Assembly (NCBI RefSeq): GCF_900107235.1 | Contig: NZ_FNPF01000001.1 | Coordinates: 62,001 to 126,000, forward strand | Source: Citreimonas salinaria | GTDB taxonomy: Bacteria > Pseudomonadota > Alphaproteobacteria > Rhodobacterales > Rhodobacteraceae | Direction of reading: 5' to 3' | Length of the DNA: 64,000 bases | Part shown: piece by piece, positions 43,830-52,145 of the stretch | How the letters are laid out: the number at the start of each line of letters is the position of its first letter | How positions within the stretch are numbered: position 1 is the stretch's first letter | Made by a program: the position numbers and the translations under genes | Notes under the pieces: model-generated | Seen by the model: only the letters and a program-made list of their open reading frames with translations | Database searches by the model: none | Told to the model about the DNA's origin: nothing

Positions 43830-45772
43830 TCGCGCCGCTTCGACAGGTAGTCGTCGGTGGTGCGGGGACGCGGCCGCTCGCGGCCGGCGAATGGGTTGTC
43901 GTGCGAATGGAACTGGGCGTTGACCCGGCAATCGTCGCACATCTGGATCATCCGCAGCTTGTCGCCGCCCTGGAACATGGAGTGGCTCTGCAGCTTCTCG
44001 GTGATGCGATCGATCGTGGATTTGACGCCGAACAGGGTGCCGCATTCCACGCAGGCAAAGGGCTCTTCCTCGTTGATGACCTCCTGGCGCAGCGCGCCCT
44101 CGGTCAGGTCCAGGCGGGGTTCGAGCGTGATCGCGTCCTCGGGACAGATGTTGGCGCACAGGCCGCACTGCAGGCAGGCATCCTCCTGGAAGCGCAGCTG
44201 CGGCAGGTCGGGATTGTCACCCAGCGCACCCGACGGGCACAGCGACACGCAGGACAGGCACAGCGTGCAGGCGTCCTTGTCCACCAGCACGGCGCCATAG
44301 GGCGCGCCCGCGGGCAGTGGCAGCTGCTCGGCATCCGGGTGCAGCGCGCGAGCCGCCTGCCGGGTGATCTGCCGCCGCGTGCCCATGGGGCGCACGGGGG
44401 TGACGACCGGCGCTGGCGCGGCCTCGTCGTACAGCGCATCGCTCATGGCGTCGGGATCGGGCGTGTCCAGCACGCGCACGCGCGGCTCTCCGGCGATGGC
44501 CTGCGCCAGGGCGACCTGCGCATTCAGCGCCGCCAAATCGGCTTTCGGGCCGGGCAGCAGCGTGACGCTGGCGAAACCGGCGGCCAGCGCCGCGACCGCC
44601 TCGGCGTGGCCGAAGGCGCCGATTGCCGTCATCTCCAGCGGGATCACGTCGACCGGCAGACCGCGTCCGTGACGCGCCGACAGGCCGATCATTTCCATGC
44701 CGTGGCTGTCGTGAACCAGCAGGCGGGGCGCTGCGCCGCCCGCGTCCAGGTACGCCTTGGCCAGCGTCTGCACCCGGCGGAAAACCAGGTCGACCGGCGG
44801 CGCATCGTAGCTGATCGCGCCCGACGGGCACACCGCCGAGCACGCGCCGCAGCCGGCGCAGATCATCGGGTCGACGGTGACGTGTTCGCCGTTCGGCACG
44901 ATCGCCCCGGTCGGGCACAGGTCAAGGCACCGTGTGCAGCCCGTTTGCTCCGCGCGGGAATGGGCGCAAAGAAGCGGCTCGGTCCGGACATAGAGCGGCT
45001 TTTCGAAGGTGCCGACAAGGTGCGACGCCGCGAGGATCGCCGCCGCGACGGCCGGCGGATGCGCCGGATCCGCGCGCAGATAGCCTTCGCGCTTGTCGTG
45101 GGCAGGAAACAGGGGCACGTCGCCGCGCAGGTCCACGATCACGTCGCATTGCGACACGCCGCCGTCCTTCGGCTCGGTCAGCGCGAAACCGCCGCGGCCG
45201 CCGGGTTCGATCTGGCGCAGTGCGTCGATCGCCACCTCGAACTGGCCCAGCGCGCCCGTCGCCCGGCGGAGGCGGCCGGTGATCACGTCATAGGCCCGAG
45301 TATCGGGAATCTCGTCGCCCTCGGCCAGCAGCACCGTGACAGACAGGTGGTCGGACAGCTGCTCGGCCGCAGGCAGCGCCACCTCGGCCCGACCGATGAC
45401 AAGGCACAACCCCTCGGACACCACGTCCAGCGATTTTTCCGCCGCAGGCGGTAGCAGTGATTCAGCGATCAGGGCGGACATTTTGGGCACATTGGACCGG
45501 GTATCCTCGGTCCAACCGGCCCGGTCACGCAGGTCCAGTACCGGCGCCGGGTCGACCCCCAGCTCCTCGGCCAGTGCGTCGAAAGTGCGTGCCTCCTGGG
45601 TGCAGCAGAAAACTGCGTCACCCTCGGTCAAGGCCGCCGCAGCAAGGTCGATCTGGCGGGTGCACAGGGCGGTGCAAGGGGTGCGCACGTGTAGCCCCGC
45701 AGCCCTGGACAGCGCATCTGCATCGACCGTCTGGCTGCCCAGACAGTCGCACGTTATCAATGACTTGACCAT
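43823..45772 (-). CDS. 4Fe-4S polyferredoxin protein of the formate dehydrogenase cluster
   Basis: A 649-aa soluble protein from the ATG at 45772 (MVKSLITCDCLGSQTVDADA). The N-terminal third has cysteine pairs and an acidic Rossmann-like region. Two 2x[4Fe-4S] ferredoxin modules follow: CTRCLDLCPTGA with CAGCGACSAVCPSGA near 290-330, and CTLCLSCVSLCPSGA with CLQCGLCANICPEDA near 510-560. A CVECG...CDDCR zinc-ribbon-like tail ends the protein. This architecture is typical of the 4Fe-4S protein next to alphaproteobacterial FDH3 loci. It probably passes electrons between formate dehydrogenase and a cytoplasmic or cofactor-insertion partner. Confidence 0.88.
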   Translation of the reverse strand: MVKSLITCDCLGSQTVDADALSRAAGLHVRTPCTALCTRQIDLAAAALTEGDAVFCCTQEARTFDALAEELGVDPAPVLDLRDRAGWTEDTRSNVPKMSALIAESLLPPAAEKSLDVVSEGLCLVIGRAEVALPAAEQLSDHLSVTVLLAEGDEIPDTRAYDVITGRLRRATGALGQFEVAIDALRQIEPGGRGGFALTEPKDGGVSQCDVIVDLRGDVPLFPAHDKREGYLRADPAHPPAVAAAILAASHLVGTFEKPLYVRTEPLLCAHSRAEQTGCTRCLDLCPTGAIVPNGEHVTVDPMICAGCGACSAVCPSGAISYDAPPVDLVFRRVQTLAKAYLDAGGAAPRLLVHDSHGMEMIGLSARHGRGLPVDVIPLEMTAIGAFGHAEAVAALAAGFASVTLLPGPKADLAALNAQVALAQAIAGEPRVRVLDTPDPDAMSDALYDEAAPAPVVTPVRPMGTRRQITRQAARALHPDAEQLPLPAGAPYGAVLVDKDACTLCLSCVSLCPSGALGDNPDLPQLRFQEDACLQCGLCANICPEDAITLEPRLDLTEGALRQEVINEEEPFACVECGTLFGVKSTIDRITEKLQSHSMFQGGDKLRMIQMCDDCRVNAQFHSHDNPFAGRERPRPRTTDDYLSKRRDH

Positions 45773-46115
45773 GAATCCGCTCCCCTGGCAGGCCATCGAT
45801 CTAAGGAATCCCCAAGGCCTGCGCGTCGATCACCTACACACGATTCGCCACCCCCGACAACCGGTTTGTCGGCACGATTTCGTGCCTGAAGTCGGCGGGT
45901 ACGGTACTGCGCCGGGGGGTGATTCGCTCCGATCCGCCAATGCGGCTTTCCTAGAGAAATTGTCGGGTTGGACAAATCGTCCGTCTGACTCCAAGCAGCC
46001 CTGCAGGACTGCCCAAAATGTCCCGATCCGGCTCGGAATGCAGTGGTGCACAAAATGCCCCCTTCCCCAAACGCGCAAGGATGCGCCACGGTTCCATGCG
46101 ACAGGGAGGTCTTTT
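45773..46115. promoter_or_regulatory. Divergent intergenic region of the FDH operon with several inverted repeats
   Basis: This 343-bp gap between the polyferredoxin (minus) and DUF3305 (plus) has no gene. It contains CCGACAA-CCGGT-TTGTCGG (45854-45872), overlapping GGCACGA-TT-TCGTGCC (45871-45886), and a related site AATTGTC-GGGTTG-GACAAAT (45958-45977). Shared TTGTCGG/GACAA half-sites suggest operators for one dimeric regulator. AGGGAGG at 46102-46108 is the ribosome binding site of DUF3305. Confidence 0.6.
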
Positions 46116-46682
46116 GTGATCCACAATCCGAACGCTTACCGAACCATGCCGGTCGGGATCGTGCTGCGGCGCGCGCCCGGCGTCACGCGTTGGGTGCCGT
46201 GGGTCTGGACGGCGACGGCGGTACTGCCCGGAGCCGGTCCCGCCGACTGGAAGGTCATGCGCCGCGAGGGCGAGACGGTCGAATACCACGCTGCGACCCT
46301 GACGCTGGAACTGCACGGCGCCGATTCCGAGGCGTATCTGCATGGTATCTCCGCCCACGTGCCCAGCCTGTACGTCGTGATGCGTGAATCCACAGAGGAC
46401 GAATGCCCGCTGGACGTCGCGCTGGTGACCGCCTCGCCCTATGAGGCGCAGGATTACACCGACAGCGGCGAGGAAATCGTCGAGAAGGTGCCGATGCCCC
46501 ACGGTCTGATCGCCTGGGTGCGCGACTTCGTCGAAGAGTTCCATCAGGATGAGGTCTTCGTGAAGCGGCGCCGCGATCGCAAGCGAGTCGACCTGGTACA
46601 GGACGGCATCGGAGACCCGCGCGTGGGCAAACCCGCAGACGTCTACGCGTCGCCCGCGCTCAAGCGGAGGCGCCTGCAATGA
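46116..46682 (+). CDS. DUF3305 family protein
   Basis: A 188-aa protein starting with GTG at 46116 behind a strong AGGGAGG. The YRTMPVGIVLRRAPGVTRWV start and the W-rich VPWVWTATAVLPGA segment are characteristic of DUF3305, which is found almost only beside DUF3306 and FDH or molybdoenzyme genes. The protein seems soluble and cytoplasmic. It is first in the plus-strand FDH operon and overlaps DUF3306 by ATGA. The biochemical role is unknown; maturation of the tungsten/molybdenum formate dehydrogenase is inferred from context. Confidence 0.82.
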   Translation: MIHNPNAYRTMPVGIVLRRAPGVTRWVPWVWTATAVLPGAGPADWKVMRREGETVEYHAATLTLELHGADSEAYLHGISAHVPSLYVVMRESTEDECPLDVALVTASPYEAQDYTDSGEEIVEKVPMPHGLIAWVRDFVEEFHQDEVFVKRRRDRKRVDLVQDGIGDPRVGKPADVYASPALKRRRLQ

Positions 46683-47290
46683 CCCGTGACCCCCGCCATG
46701 ACGCACCCGGCAGCTTCTGGGCACGCCGCCGCGCTGCCGTCGAGGCCGAGGACCGCGCCGAGGTCGAGGCGAAGCGTGCCGAGGAGGCCGCGGCCGAAGA
46801 GGTCAGGCTGGCCGAGCGCCCGGACGAGGAGATCCTGGCGGAGCTGGGCCTGCCCGACCCGGACGTGATGGAGCGCACCGACCAGGTCCAGGCGCTGCTG
46901 CGCGAGGCGGTTCCGCAGCGGCTGAAGACGCGCGCGCTGCGGCGGCTGTGGCGGTTGAACCCGGTGCTGGCCAATATCGACGGGCTTGTCGATTACGGCG
47001 GCGACTACACCGACGCTGCTACCGTGGTCGAGAACCTGCAGACCGCCTACCAGGTCGGCCGCGGCATGCTGAAGACCCTCGTGCAGGACGAGGACGAGCC
47101 CGCCGCAGACACCCCCGAGGACGCAACGGCCGAGGTCGCCGACGATTACGAGACCGCCGACGTCGATGCCCCCGTGGCCGGACCCGAGGAGGAGACGCCT
47201 GCCTACCGGCACGTCTACGACGACGAGGAGGACGGGGACGAGGCGCCTGCGCGGACCGCGCGGCGCATGCGCTTCACGTTCGACACATGA
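46679..47290 (+). CDS. DUF3306 family protein
   Basis: A 203-aa protein: SFWARRRAAVEAEDRAEVEA at the start, then LKTRALRRLWRLNPVLANID and GLVDYGGDYTDA, the DUF3306 core, followed by a very acidic tail (residues about 140-190). No signal peptide or membrane segment is seen. The conserved RRLWR-P...DGL-DY-DD pattern is the family hallmark. It is translated together with DUF3305 and overlaps torD by ATGA. An assembly role for FDH3 is inferred. Confidence 0.82.
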   Translation: MTRDPRHDAPGSFWARRRAAVEAEDRAEVEAKRAEEAAAEEVRLAERPDEEILAELGLPDPDVMERTDQVQALLREAVPQRLKTRALRRLWRLNPVLANIDGLVDYGGDYTDAATVVENLQTAYQVGRGMLKTLVQDEDEPAADTPEDATAEVADDYETADVDAPVAGPEEETPAYRHVYDDEEDGDEAPARTARRMRFTFDT

Positions 47291-47910
47291 CGGAAAAGGA
47301 CACCATGACCGCAGCCGAAACGATCGCCGTCGCCGACGAGGACCGCCAGCGCGCGGATCTCTACAATTTCCTGGGCGTGATCCTGTCGGCGCCGCCCGAC
47401 GAGATGCTGCTGGCGCAGACCGCGTCGCTGCAGGGCGACGAGTCCGAGCTGGGCCGCGCCATCGCCACGCTTGCGAAGATGGCCAAGGTCACCAAGCCGA
47501 AATCGGTGGAAAGCGAATACAATCGTCTGTTCATCGGGCTGGGCCGGGGCGAATTGCTGCCATACGCTTCGTACTACCTGACCGGGTTCCTGAACGAGAA
47601 GCCTCTGGCCCTGCTGCGGCAGGACATGACGGCACGGGGGCTGGCCCGGTCGGACACCGTGTTCGAACCCGAGGACAACATCGCCTCGCTGATGGAGATG
47701 ATGGGCGCGATGATCGTCGGCCGCTTCGGCGTGCCGGCCTCGCTGGCCAGCCAGAAGACGTTTTTCAACAAGCATATCGCGCCGTGGGCGTCGCACTTCT
47801 TCTCGGATCTCGAGGGGGCCAAGAACTCGGTCTTCTACGCGCCCGTGGGCACCATCGGGCGCAGCTTCATGGAGATCGAGACCGAGGCGTTCCGGATGAG
47901 CACGGACTAG
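47287..47910 (+). CDS. TorD/DmsD family molecular chaperone for formate dehydrogenase
   Basis: A 207-aa all-helical protein: RADLYNFLGVILSAPPDEML, VESEYNRLFIGLGRGELLPY, ASYYLTGFLNEKPLALLR, EPEDNIASLMEMMGAMI, and FNKHIAPWASHFFSDLEGAK. The Y-x2-LF-G....PY.S.Y and E..DH...-like blocks are the TorD signature. It would bind the Tat signal or apo-form of FdhA and allow export only after cofactor loading. The ATG at 47287 overlaps DUF3306; an internal ATG at 47305 with AAAGGA upstream is an alternative start. Confidence 0.9.
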   Translation: MTEKDTMTAAETIAVADEDRQRADLYNFLGVILSAPPDEMLLAQTASLQGDESELGRAIATLAKMAKVTKPKSVESEYNRLFIGLGRGELLPYASYYLTGFLNEKPLALLRQDMTARGLARSDTVFEPEDNIASLMEMMGAMIVGRFGVPASLASQKTFFNKHIAPWASHFFSDLEGAKNSVFYAPVGTIGRSFMEIETEAFRMSTD

Positions 47911-47918
47911 GGTTTTCC

Positions 47919-48010
47919 GCCCGGGGCCGCAGGGCTCCCGGGCACACCGCGCGGGCAACCGCGCATCAGCGGCCGGGCAACCGGCCTTACGAGCGGCGGG
48001 TGACACCGCC
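47919..48010 (+). ncRNA. Intercistronic array of four RNA hairpins
   Basis: In the 127-bp gap between torD and the Tat peptide gene: GCCCGGG/CCCGGGC (47919-47943), GCGCGG-GCAA-CCGCGC (47949-47964), GGCCGG-GCAA-CCGGCC (47971-47986), and GGCGG/CCGCC (47995-48010). Two have identical GCAA tetraloops of the stable GNRA class. They could protect or process the mRNA so that the enzyme genes are expressed differently from the chaperone genes. Confidence 0.65.
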
Positions 48011-48037
48011 GGAACGCCACCAAGGGAGGACCTTGAC

Positions 48038-48223
48038 ATGGCAGGGGAAAAAGAGGCTTCGCGCCGGACTTTCCTGAAACTGGCCGGGACCACGGCGCCG
48101 ATCGCAGCCGTCGCGATCGCCACCGGCGGGACCGAGGCCGAGGCGGCCGAGCCCGACCTGACTCTGGAGAAGATGCAGGACACCGCGCACACGCGCGCCT
48201 ACTACGCCTCCGCCCGGTTCTGA
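48038..48223 (+). CDS. Small Tat-signal protein of the FDH3 operon (FdhX-like)
   Basis: A 61-aa protein, MAGEKEASRRTFLKLAGTTA, with a twin-arginine motif SRRTFLK, a hydrophobic stretch (residues 20-32) and a short tail ending in HTRAYYASARF. Proteins of this size and tail are found directly before fdhA in proteobacterial FDH3 operons. It may be a small accessory subunit carried through the Tat pathway with the enzyme. An AGGGAGGA ribosome binding site lies 5-12 nt upstream. Confidence 0.85.
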   Translation: MAGEKEASRRTFLKLAGTTAPIAAVAIATGGTEAEAAEPDLTLEKMQDTAHTRAYYASARF

Positions 48224-48328
48224 CCGGACGGATCAGCGGTGGAACAACTGGTAGCGTGAGGCCCGACCGTTCCGCCTGATCACAGCCACGCGTGCCCGCG
48301 GTGGGTGCGTGAATGGGAGAGAGAAACC

Positions 48329-51300
48329 ATGCTCAGGAAAAAGACCAACGGGGTTGCGCGACGCCCCCAGCGGACAAGTATCCTTGCCGAGGCCGCGAAC
48401 GCCTCGGTCGACCGCCGCGCCTTCCTGCGCGGGTCCGGTCTGGCCATCGGCGGCCTTGCCGCCATCGCCGCCACCGGGGGAACCGTGACGCAAGCCACGG
48501 CCCAGACCGCCGCCACCGGCGCGGTCGAACTGCGTAAATCCGTCTGCACCCACTGCTCGGTGGGCTGCACGGTCGTCGCCGAGGTTTCGGACGGCGTCTG
48601 GGTCGGGCAGGAGCCCGGCTGGGACAGCCCCTTCAACCTGGGCGCCCACTGCGCCAAGGGCGCATCGGTGCGCGAGCACGCGCATGGCGAGCGCCGCCTC
48701 AAGTATCCGATGAAGAAGGAAGGCGGCGAGTGGAAGCGCATCAGCTGGGAGCAGGCGATCAACGAGATCGGCGACAAGATGCTGTCGATCCGCGAGGAAA
48801 GCGGCCCGGATTCGGTCTACTGGCTGGGCAGCGCCAAGCATAACAACGAGCAATCCTACCTGTTCCAGAAGTTCGCGCGCTACTGGGGCACGAACAACGT
48901 GGATCACCAGGCCCGGATCTGCCACTCGACCACCGTGGCCGGCGTTGCGAACACATGGGGCTACGGCGCCATGACGAACTCGTACAACGACATCCACAAT
49001 TCGAAAGCGATCTTCATCATCGGCGGCAACCCGGCCGAGGCGCACCCCGTCTCGCTGCTGCACGTGCTGAAGGCCAAGGAGGAGAACAACGCCCCGCTGA
49101 TCGTCTGCGACCCGCGGTTCACGCGCACTGCGGCGCATGCGGACGAATACGTTCGCTTCCGTCCCGGCTCGGACGTGGCGCTGATCTGGGGCATCCTGTG
49201 GCACATCTTCGAAAACGGGTGGGAGGACAAGGAGTTCATCCGCACCCGCGTCTGGGGCATGGACCAGATCCGCGAAGAAGTCGCCAAGTGGACGCCCGAG
49301 GAAGTCGAGCGCGTCACCGGCACGCCGGGCAGCCAGTTGCGACGCGTGGCGATGACGATGGCCAACAACCGTCCCGGCACCGTGATCTGGTGCATGGGCG
49401 GCACGCAGCACACCAACGGCAACAACAACACCCGCGCGTACTGCATCCTGCAGCTTGCGCTGGGCAACATGGGCGTCTCGGGCGGCGGCACGAACATCTT
49501 CCGCGGCCACGACAACGTGCAGGGTGCCACCGACCTCGGCGTGCTTTCGCACACGCTTGCCGGCTATTACGGCCTTGCCAAAGGTTCGTGGGAGCACTGG
49601 GCCCGGGTCTGGAACGAGGACTGGGATTGGCTGAATGGCCAATTCGCGAAGGTCGAAGGCGCCGACGGCAAGACCAAGGACCTGATGTACGAGACCGGCA
49701 TACCGGTGTCGCGCTGGATCGACGGCGTTCTGGAAGACGCCGAGAACATCGACCAGCCCAACAACGTCCGGGCCATGGTGCTCTGGGGCCACGCGCCGAA
49801 CTCTCAGACCCGCATGGTCGAGATGAAGAAGGCGATGGAGCTGCTCGACATGCTCGTCGTCGTCGACCCGTTCCCCACGGTCTCGGCGGTGCTGCACGAC
49901 CGCACCGACGGCGTCTACCTGCTGCCGGCCACGACCCAGTTCGAGACCACAGGCTCGGTCACCGCATCGAACCGGTCGATCCAGTGGCGCGAAAAGGTCG
50001 TCGATCCACTCTTCGAGTCCAAGCCCGATCACACGATCATCGGCCTGTTCGCGCAGAAGTTCGGCTTCCACGACCGGCTGTTCCGCAACATCGCTCTGGA
50101 AGATGACGGCATCACGCCGAACATCGAGGACACCCTGCGCGAGATCAACCGCGGCATGTGGACGGTTGGCTATACCGGCCAGTCGCCCGAGCGGTTGAAG
50201 CTGCACATGGCCAACCAGCACACGTTCGACCGGACGACGCTGCGTGCCAACGGCGGTCCTGCCGACGGCGACTATTACGGTCTGCCGTGGCCGTGCTGGG
50301 GAACGGCGGAGATGAACCATCCGGGTTCGCCGAACCTGTACGACATCTCTAAGCCGGTGGCCGACGGTGGTCTGCCCTTCCGCGCCCGCTACGGCGTGGA
50401 GCGCAACGGCGACAACCTGCTGGCCGAAGGGGTGTCCAACCCCGGCGCCGAACTTCAGGACGGCTACCCCGAGTTCACCTACCAGATGCTGGTGGATCTG
50501 GGCTGGCACAACGATCTCACGGACGAGGAGAAGCAGATTATCGGCCAAGTGGCCGGCGTGCAGATGAGTGCGATGCTAGCTGGAGACGGCAATAGCACCG
50601 TCGATGGTGGACCCGACCAGGCCCTGAACGAGGAAGTCGGCGAGCAATCCATGTCGCCCTTCCCGTCGGATTTCGACGCGAAATCCTCGGCCGTCAACTG
50701 GAAGACCGACCTGTCGGGCGGCATCCAACGGGTCGCGATCAAGCACGGCTGCGCCCCCTACGGCAATGCCAAGGCCCGCGCCGTGGTGTGGACCTTCCCG
50801 GACCCGGTGCCGTTGCACCGCGAGCCGCTCTACACCAACCGCCGCGATCTCGTGGCCGACTACCCGACCTACGAGGACCGGAAGTTCTATCGCCTGCCGA
50901 CGATGTACGCATCGATCCAGAAGCAGGATTTCAGCAAGGACTATCCGATCATCCTCACCTCGGGCCGTCTGGTCGAATACGAGGGCGGCGGCGACGAGAC
51001 GCGGTCGAACCCGTGGCTGGCCGAGCTGCAGCAGGACATGTTCGTCGAGATCAACACCCGCGACGCCAACAATCTCGGCGTCCGTGACGGTGCTCAGGTC
51101 TGGGTCGAAGGCCCCGAAGGCGGCAAGGTCAAGGTGATGGCGATGGTGACCGAACGGGTGGGCGAAGGCGTGGCCTTCATGCCTTTCCACTTCGGCGGCC
51201 ATTTCCAGGGCGAGGACCTGCGGAGCAAGTACCCCGAAGGGGCGGATCCATATGTCTTGGGTGAATCCACCAACACCGCCCAAACCTATGGCTACGACAG

Positions 51301-51355
51301 CGTGACCCAGATGCAGGAGACGAAAGCGACTCTCTGCAAGATCATGCCAGCGTAA
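48329..51355 (+). CDS. fdhA: Formate dehydrogenase catalytic subunit (FDH3 type, Tat-exported, Mo/W-bis-MGD)
   Basis: A 1008-aa protein from the ATG at 48329 behind GGGAGAGAG. The twin-arginine signal DRRAFLRGSGLAIGG covers residues about 25-60. The [4Fe-4S] site is C-x2-C-x3-C at 73-80 (CTHCSVGCTVV) plus GAHCAKG. The metal ligand is a cysteine, C198 in DHQARICHSTTVAG, where E. coli FdnG has selenocysteine; the catalytic His follows directly. It oxidises formate to CO2 in the periplasm. The molydopterin_binding C-terminal domain (ITSGRLVEYEGGGDETRSN) is complete. It depends on FdhD, the MGD genes and TorD encoded nearby. Confidence 0.95.
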   Translation: MLRKKTNGVARRPQRTSILAEAANASVDRRAFLRGSGLAIGGLAAIAATGGTVTQATAQTAATGAVELRKSVCTHCSVGCTVVAEVSDGVWVGQEPGWDSPFNLGAHCAKGASVREHAHGERRLKYPMKKEGGEWKRISWEQAINEIGDKMLSIREESGPDSVYWLGSAKHNNEQSYLFQKFARYWGTNNVDHQARICHSTTVAGVANTWGYGAMTNSYNDIHNSKAIFIIGGNPAEAHPVSLLHVLKAKEENNAPLIVCDPRFTRTAAHADEYVRFRPGSDVALIWGILWHIFENGWEDKEFIRTRVWGMDQIREEVAKWTPEEVERVTGTPGSQLRRVAMTMANNRPGTVIWCMGGTQHTNGNNNTRAYCILQLALGNMGVSGGGTNIFRGHDNVQGATDLGVLSHTLAGYYGLAKGSWEHWARVWNEDWDWLNGQFAKVEGADGKTKDLMYETGIPVSRWIDGVLEDAENIDQPNNVRAMVLWGHAPNSQTRMVEMKKAMELLDMLVVVDPFPTVSAVLHDRTDGVYLLPATTQFETTGSVTASNRSIQWREKVVDPLFESKPDHTIIGLFAQKFGFHDRLFRNIALEDDGITPNIEDTLREINRGMWTVGYTGQSPERLKLHMANQHTFDRTTLRANGGPADGDYYGLPWPCWGTAEMNHPGSPNLYDISKPVADGGLPFRARYGVERNGDNLLAEGVSNPGAELQDGYPEFTYQMLVDLGWHNDLTDEEKQIIGQVAGVQMSAMLAGDGNSTVDGGPDQALNEEVGEQSMSPFPSDFDAKSSAVNWKTDLSGGIQRVAIKHGCAPYGNAKARAVVWTFPDPVPLHREPLYTNRRDLVADYPTYEDRKFYRLPTMYASIQKQDFSKDYPIILTSGRLVEYEGGGDETRSNPWLAELQQDMFVEINTRDANNLGVRDGAQVWVEGPEGGKVKVMAMVTERVGEGVAFMPFHFGGHFQGEDLRSKYPEGADPYVLGESTNTAQTYGYDSVTQMQETKATLCKIMPA

Positions 51356-51368
51356 GGAGAAAAGAACT

Positions 51369-51962
51369 ATGGCAAGAGCTAAGTTCCTGTGTGACGCCGA
51401 GCGCTGCATCGAGTGCAATGCCTGCGTCACCGCGTGCAAGAACGAACACGAGGTGCCGTGGGGGATCAACCGCCGCCGCGTCGTGACCATTCAGGACGGC
51501 ACGCCCGGCGAACGATCGATCTCGGTCGCCTGCATGCACTGTTCGGACGCGCCCTGCATGGCCGTTTGCCCGGTGGATTGCTTCTACCAGTCCGAAGACG
51601 GCGTCGTCCTGCACTCCAAGGACCTGTGCATCGGCTGCGGCTATTGCTTCTACGCGTGCCCCTTCGGCGCGCCGCAATACCCGCAGGCGGGCAACTTCGG
51701 GTCCCGTGGCAAGATGGACAAGTGCACCTTCTGCGCCGGTGGCCCCGAAGAGACTCACTCGAACGCCGAGTTCTCCAAGTACGGCCGCAACCGGATCGCC
51801 GAGGGCAAGCTGCCGATCTGCGCCGAGATGTGCTCGACCAAGGCGCTGCTTGCGGGTGACGGCGACGTGGTGTCGGCGATCTACCGCGAACGCGTCGTCG
51901 CCCGCGGCTTCGGCTCGGGCGCGTGGGGCTGGGGCACCGCCTACGAGCAGAAGGGCGGCTGA
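51369..51962 (+). CDS. fdh3B: Formate dehydrogenase iron-sulfur (beta) subunit, FDH3 type
   Basis: A 197-aa ferredoxin subunit: FLCDAERCIECNACVTACKN, CMHCSDAPCMAVCPVDCFY, CIGCGYCFYACPFGAPQYP, then MDKCTFCAGG and ICAEMCSTKALLAGD, giving four [4Fe-4S] clusters as in FdnH/DmsB types. There is no C-terminal membrane helix, which is usual for FDH3. It passes electrons from FdhA to the cytochrome b subunit. It starts 13 nt after fdhA; a long hairpin-rich gap separates it from the next gene. Confidence 0.95.
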   Translation: MARAKFLCDAERCIECNACVTACKNEHEVPWGINRRRVVTIQDGTPGERSISVACMHCSDAPCMAVCPVDCFYQSEDGVVLHSKDLCIGCGYCFYACPFGAPQYPQAGNFGSRGKMDKCTFCAGGPEETHSNAEFSKYGRNRIAEGKLPICAEMCSTKALLAGDGDVVSAIYRERVVARGFGSGAWGWGTAYEQKGG

Positions 51963-51971
51963 TCCGTCCGC

Positions 51972-52069
51972 GCGGGCCGGTTCGCGCCGGCCCGCCGATC
52001 ATCCATCCGGTGGGCCCGTCTGTGCGGGCCCATCCGCATTGCACCGCCCGGCGAGGCCGGCGGGCTTTT
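51972..52069 (+). ncRNA. Intercistronic hairpin array, last hairpin terminator-like
   Basis: In the 183-bp gap after fdh3B: GCGGGCCGG/CCGGCCCGC (51972-51995, 9-bp stem, loop TTCGCG), TGGGCCCG/CGGGCCCA (52011-52032, loop TCTGTG), and a bulged GC-rich hairpin at 52046-52065 followed by TTTT. The third resembles a partial intrinsic terminator, so fewer transcripts may reach the membrane subunit than the FdhAB core. Confidence 0.62.
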
Positions 52070-52145
52070 CGGCCCTGGCCTCCGCCGCAGCGGACCGGGC
52101 CGCGTGGCGGCAGCCATCCACCGGACAGGGTTTGAGGGGAAAGAG

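Noticed and set aside
41065-45454. Two long plus-strand frames (41065-42843, 43535-45454) antisense to Mrp, the ligase-like gene and the polyferredoxin
   Set aside because: Histidine/arginine/glutamine-rich shadows without recognisable domains.
48900-48960. Selenocysteine codon in fdhA
   Set aside because: The ligand position is encoded by TGC (cysteine) at ICHS; there is no in-frame TGA.
48233-50548. 771-codon minus-strand open frame antisense to fdhA
   Set aside because: Composition typical of an antisense shadow; fdhA on the other strand is unmistakable.
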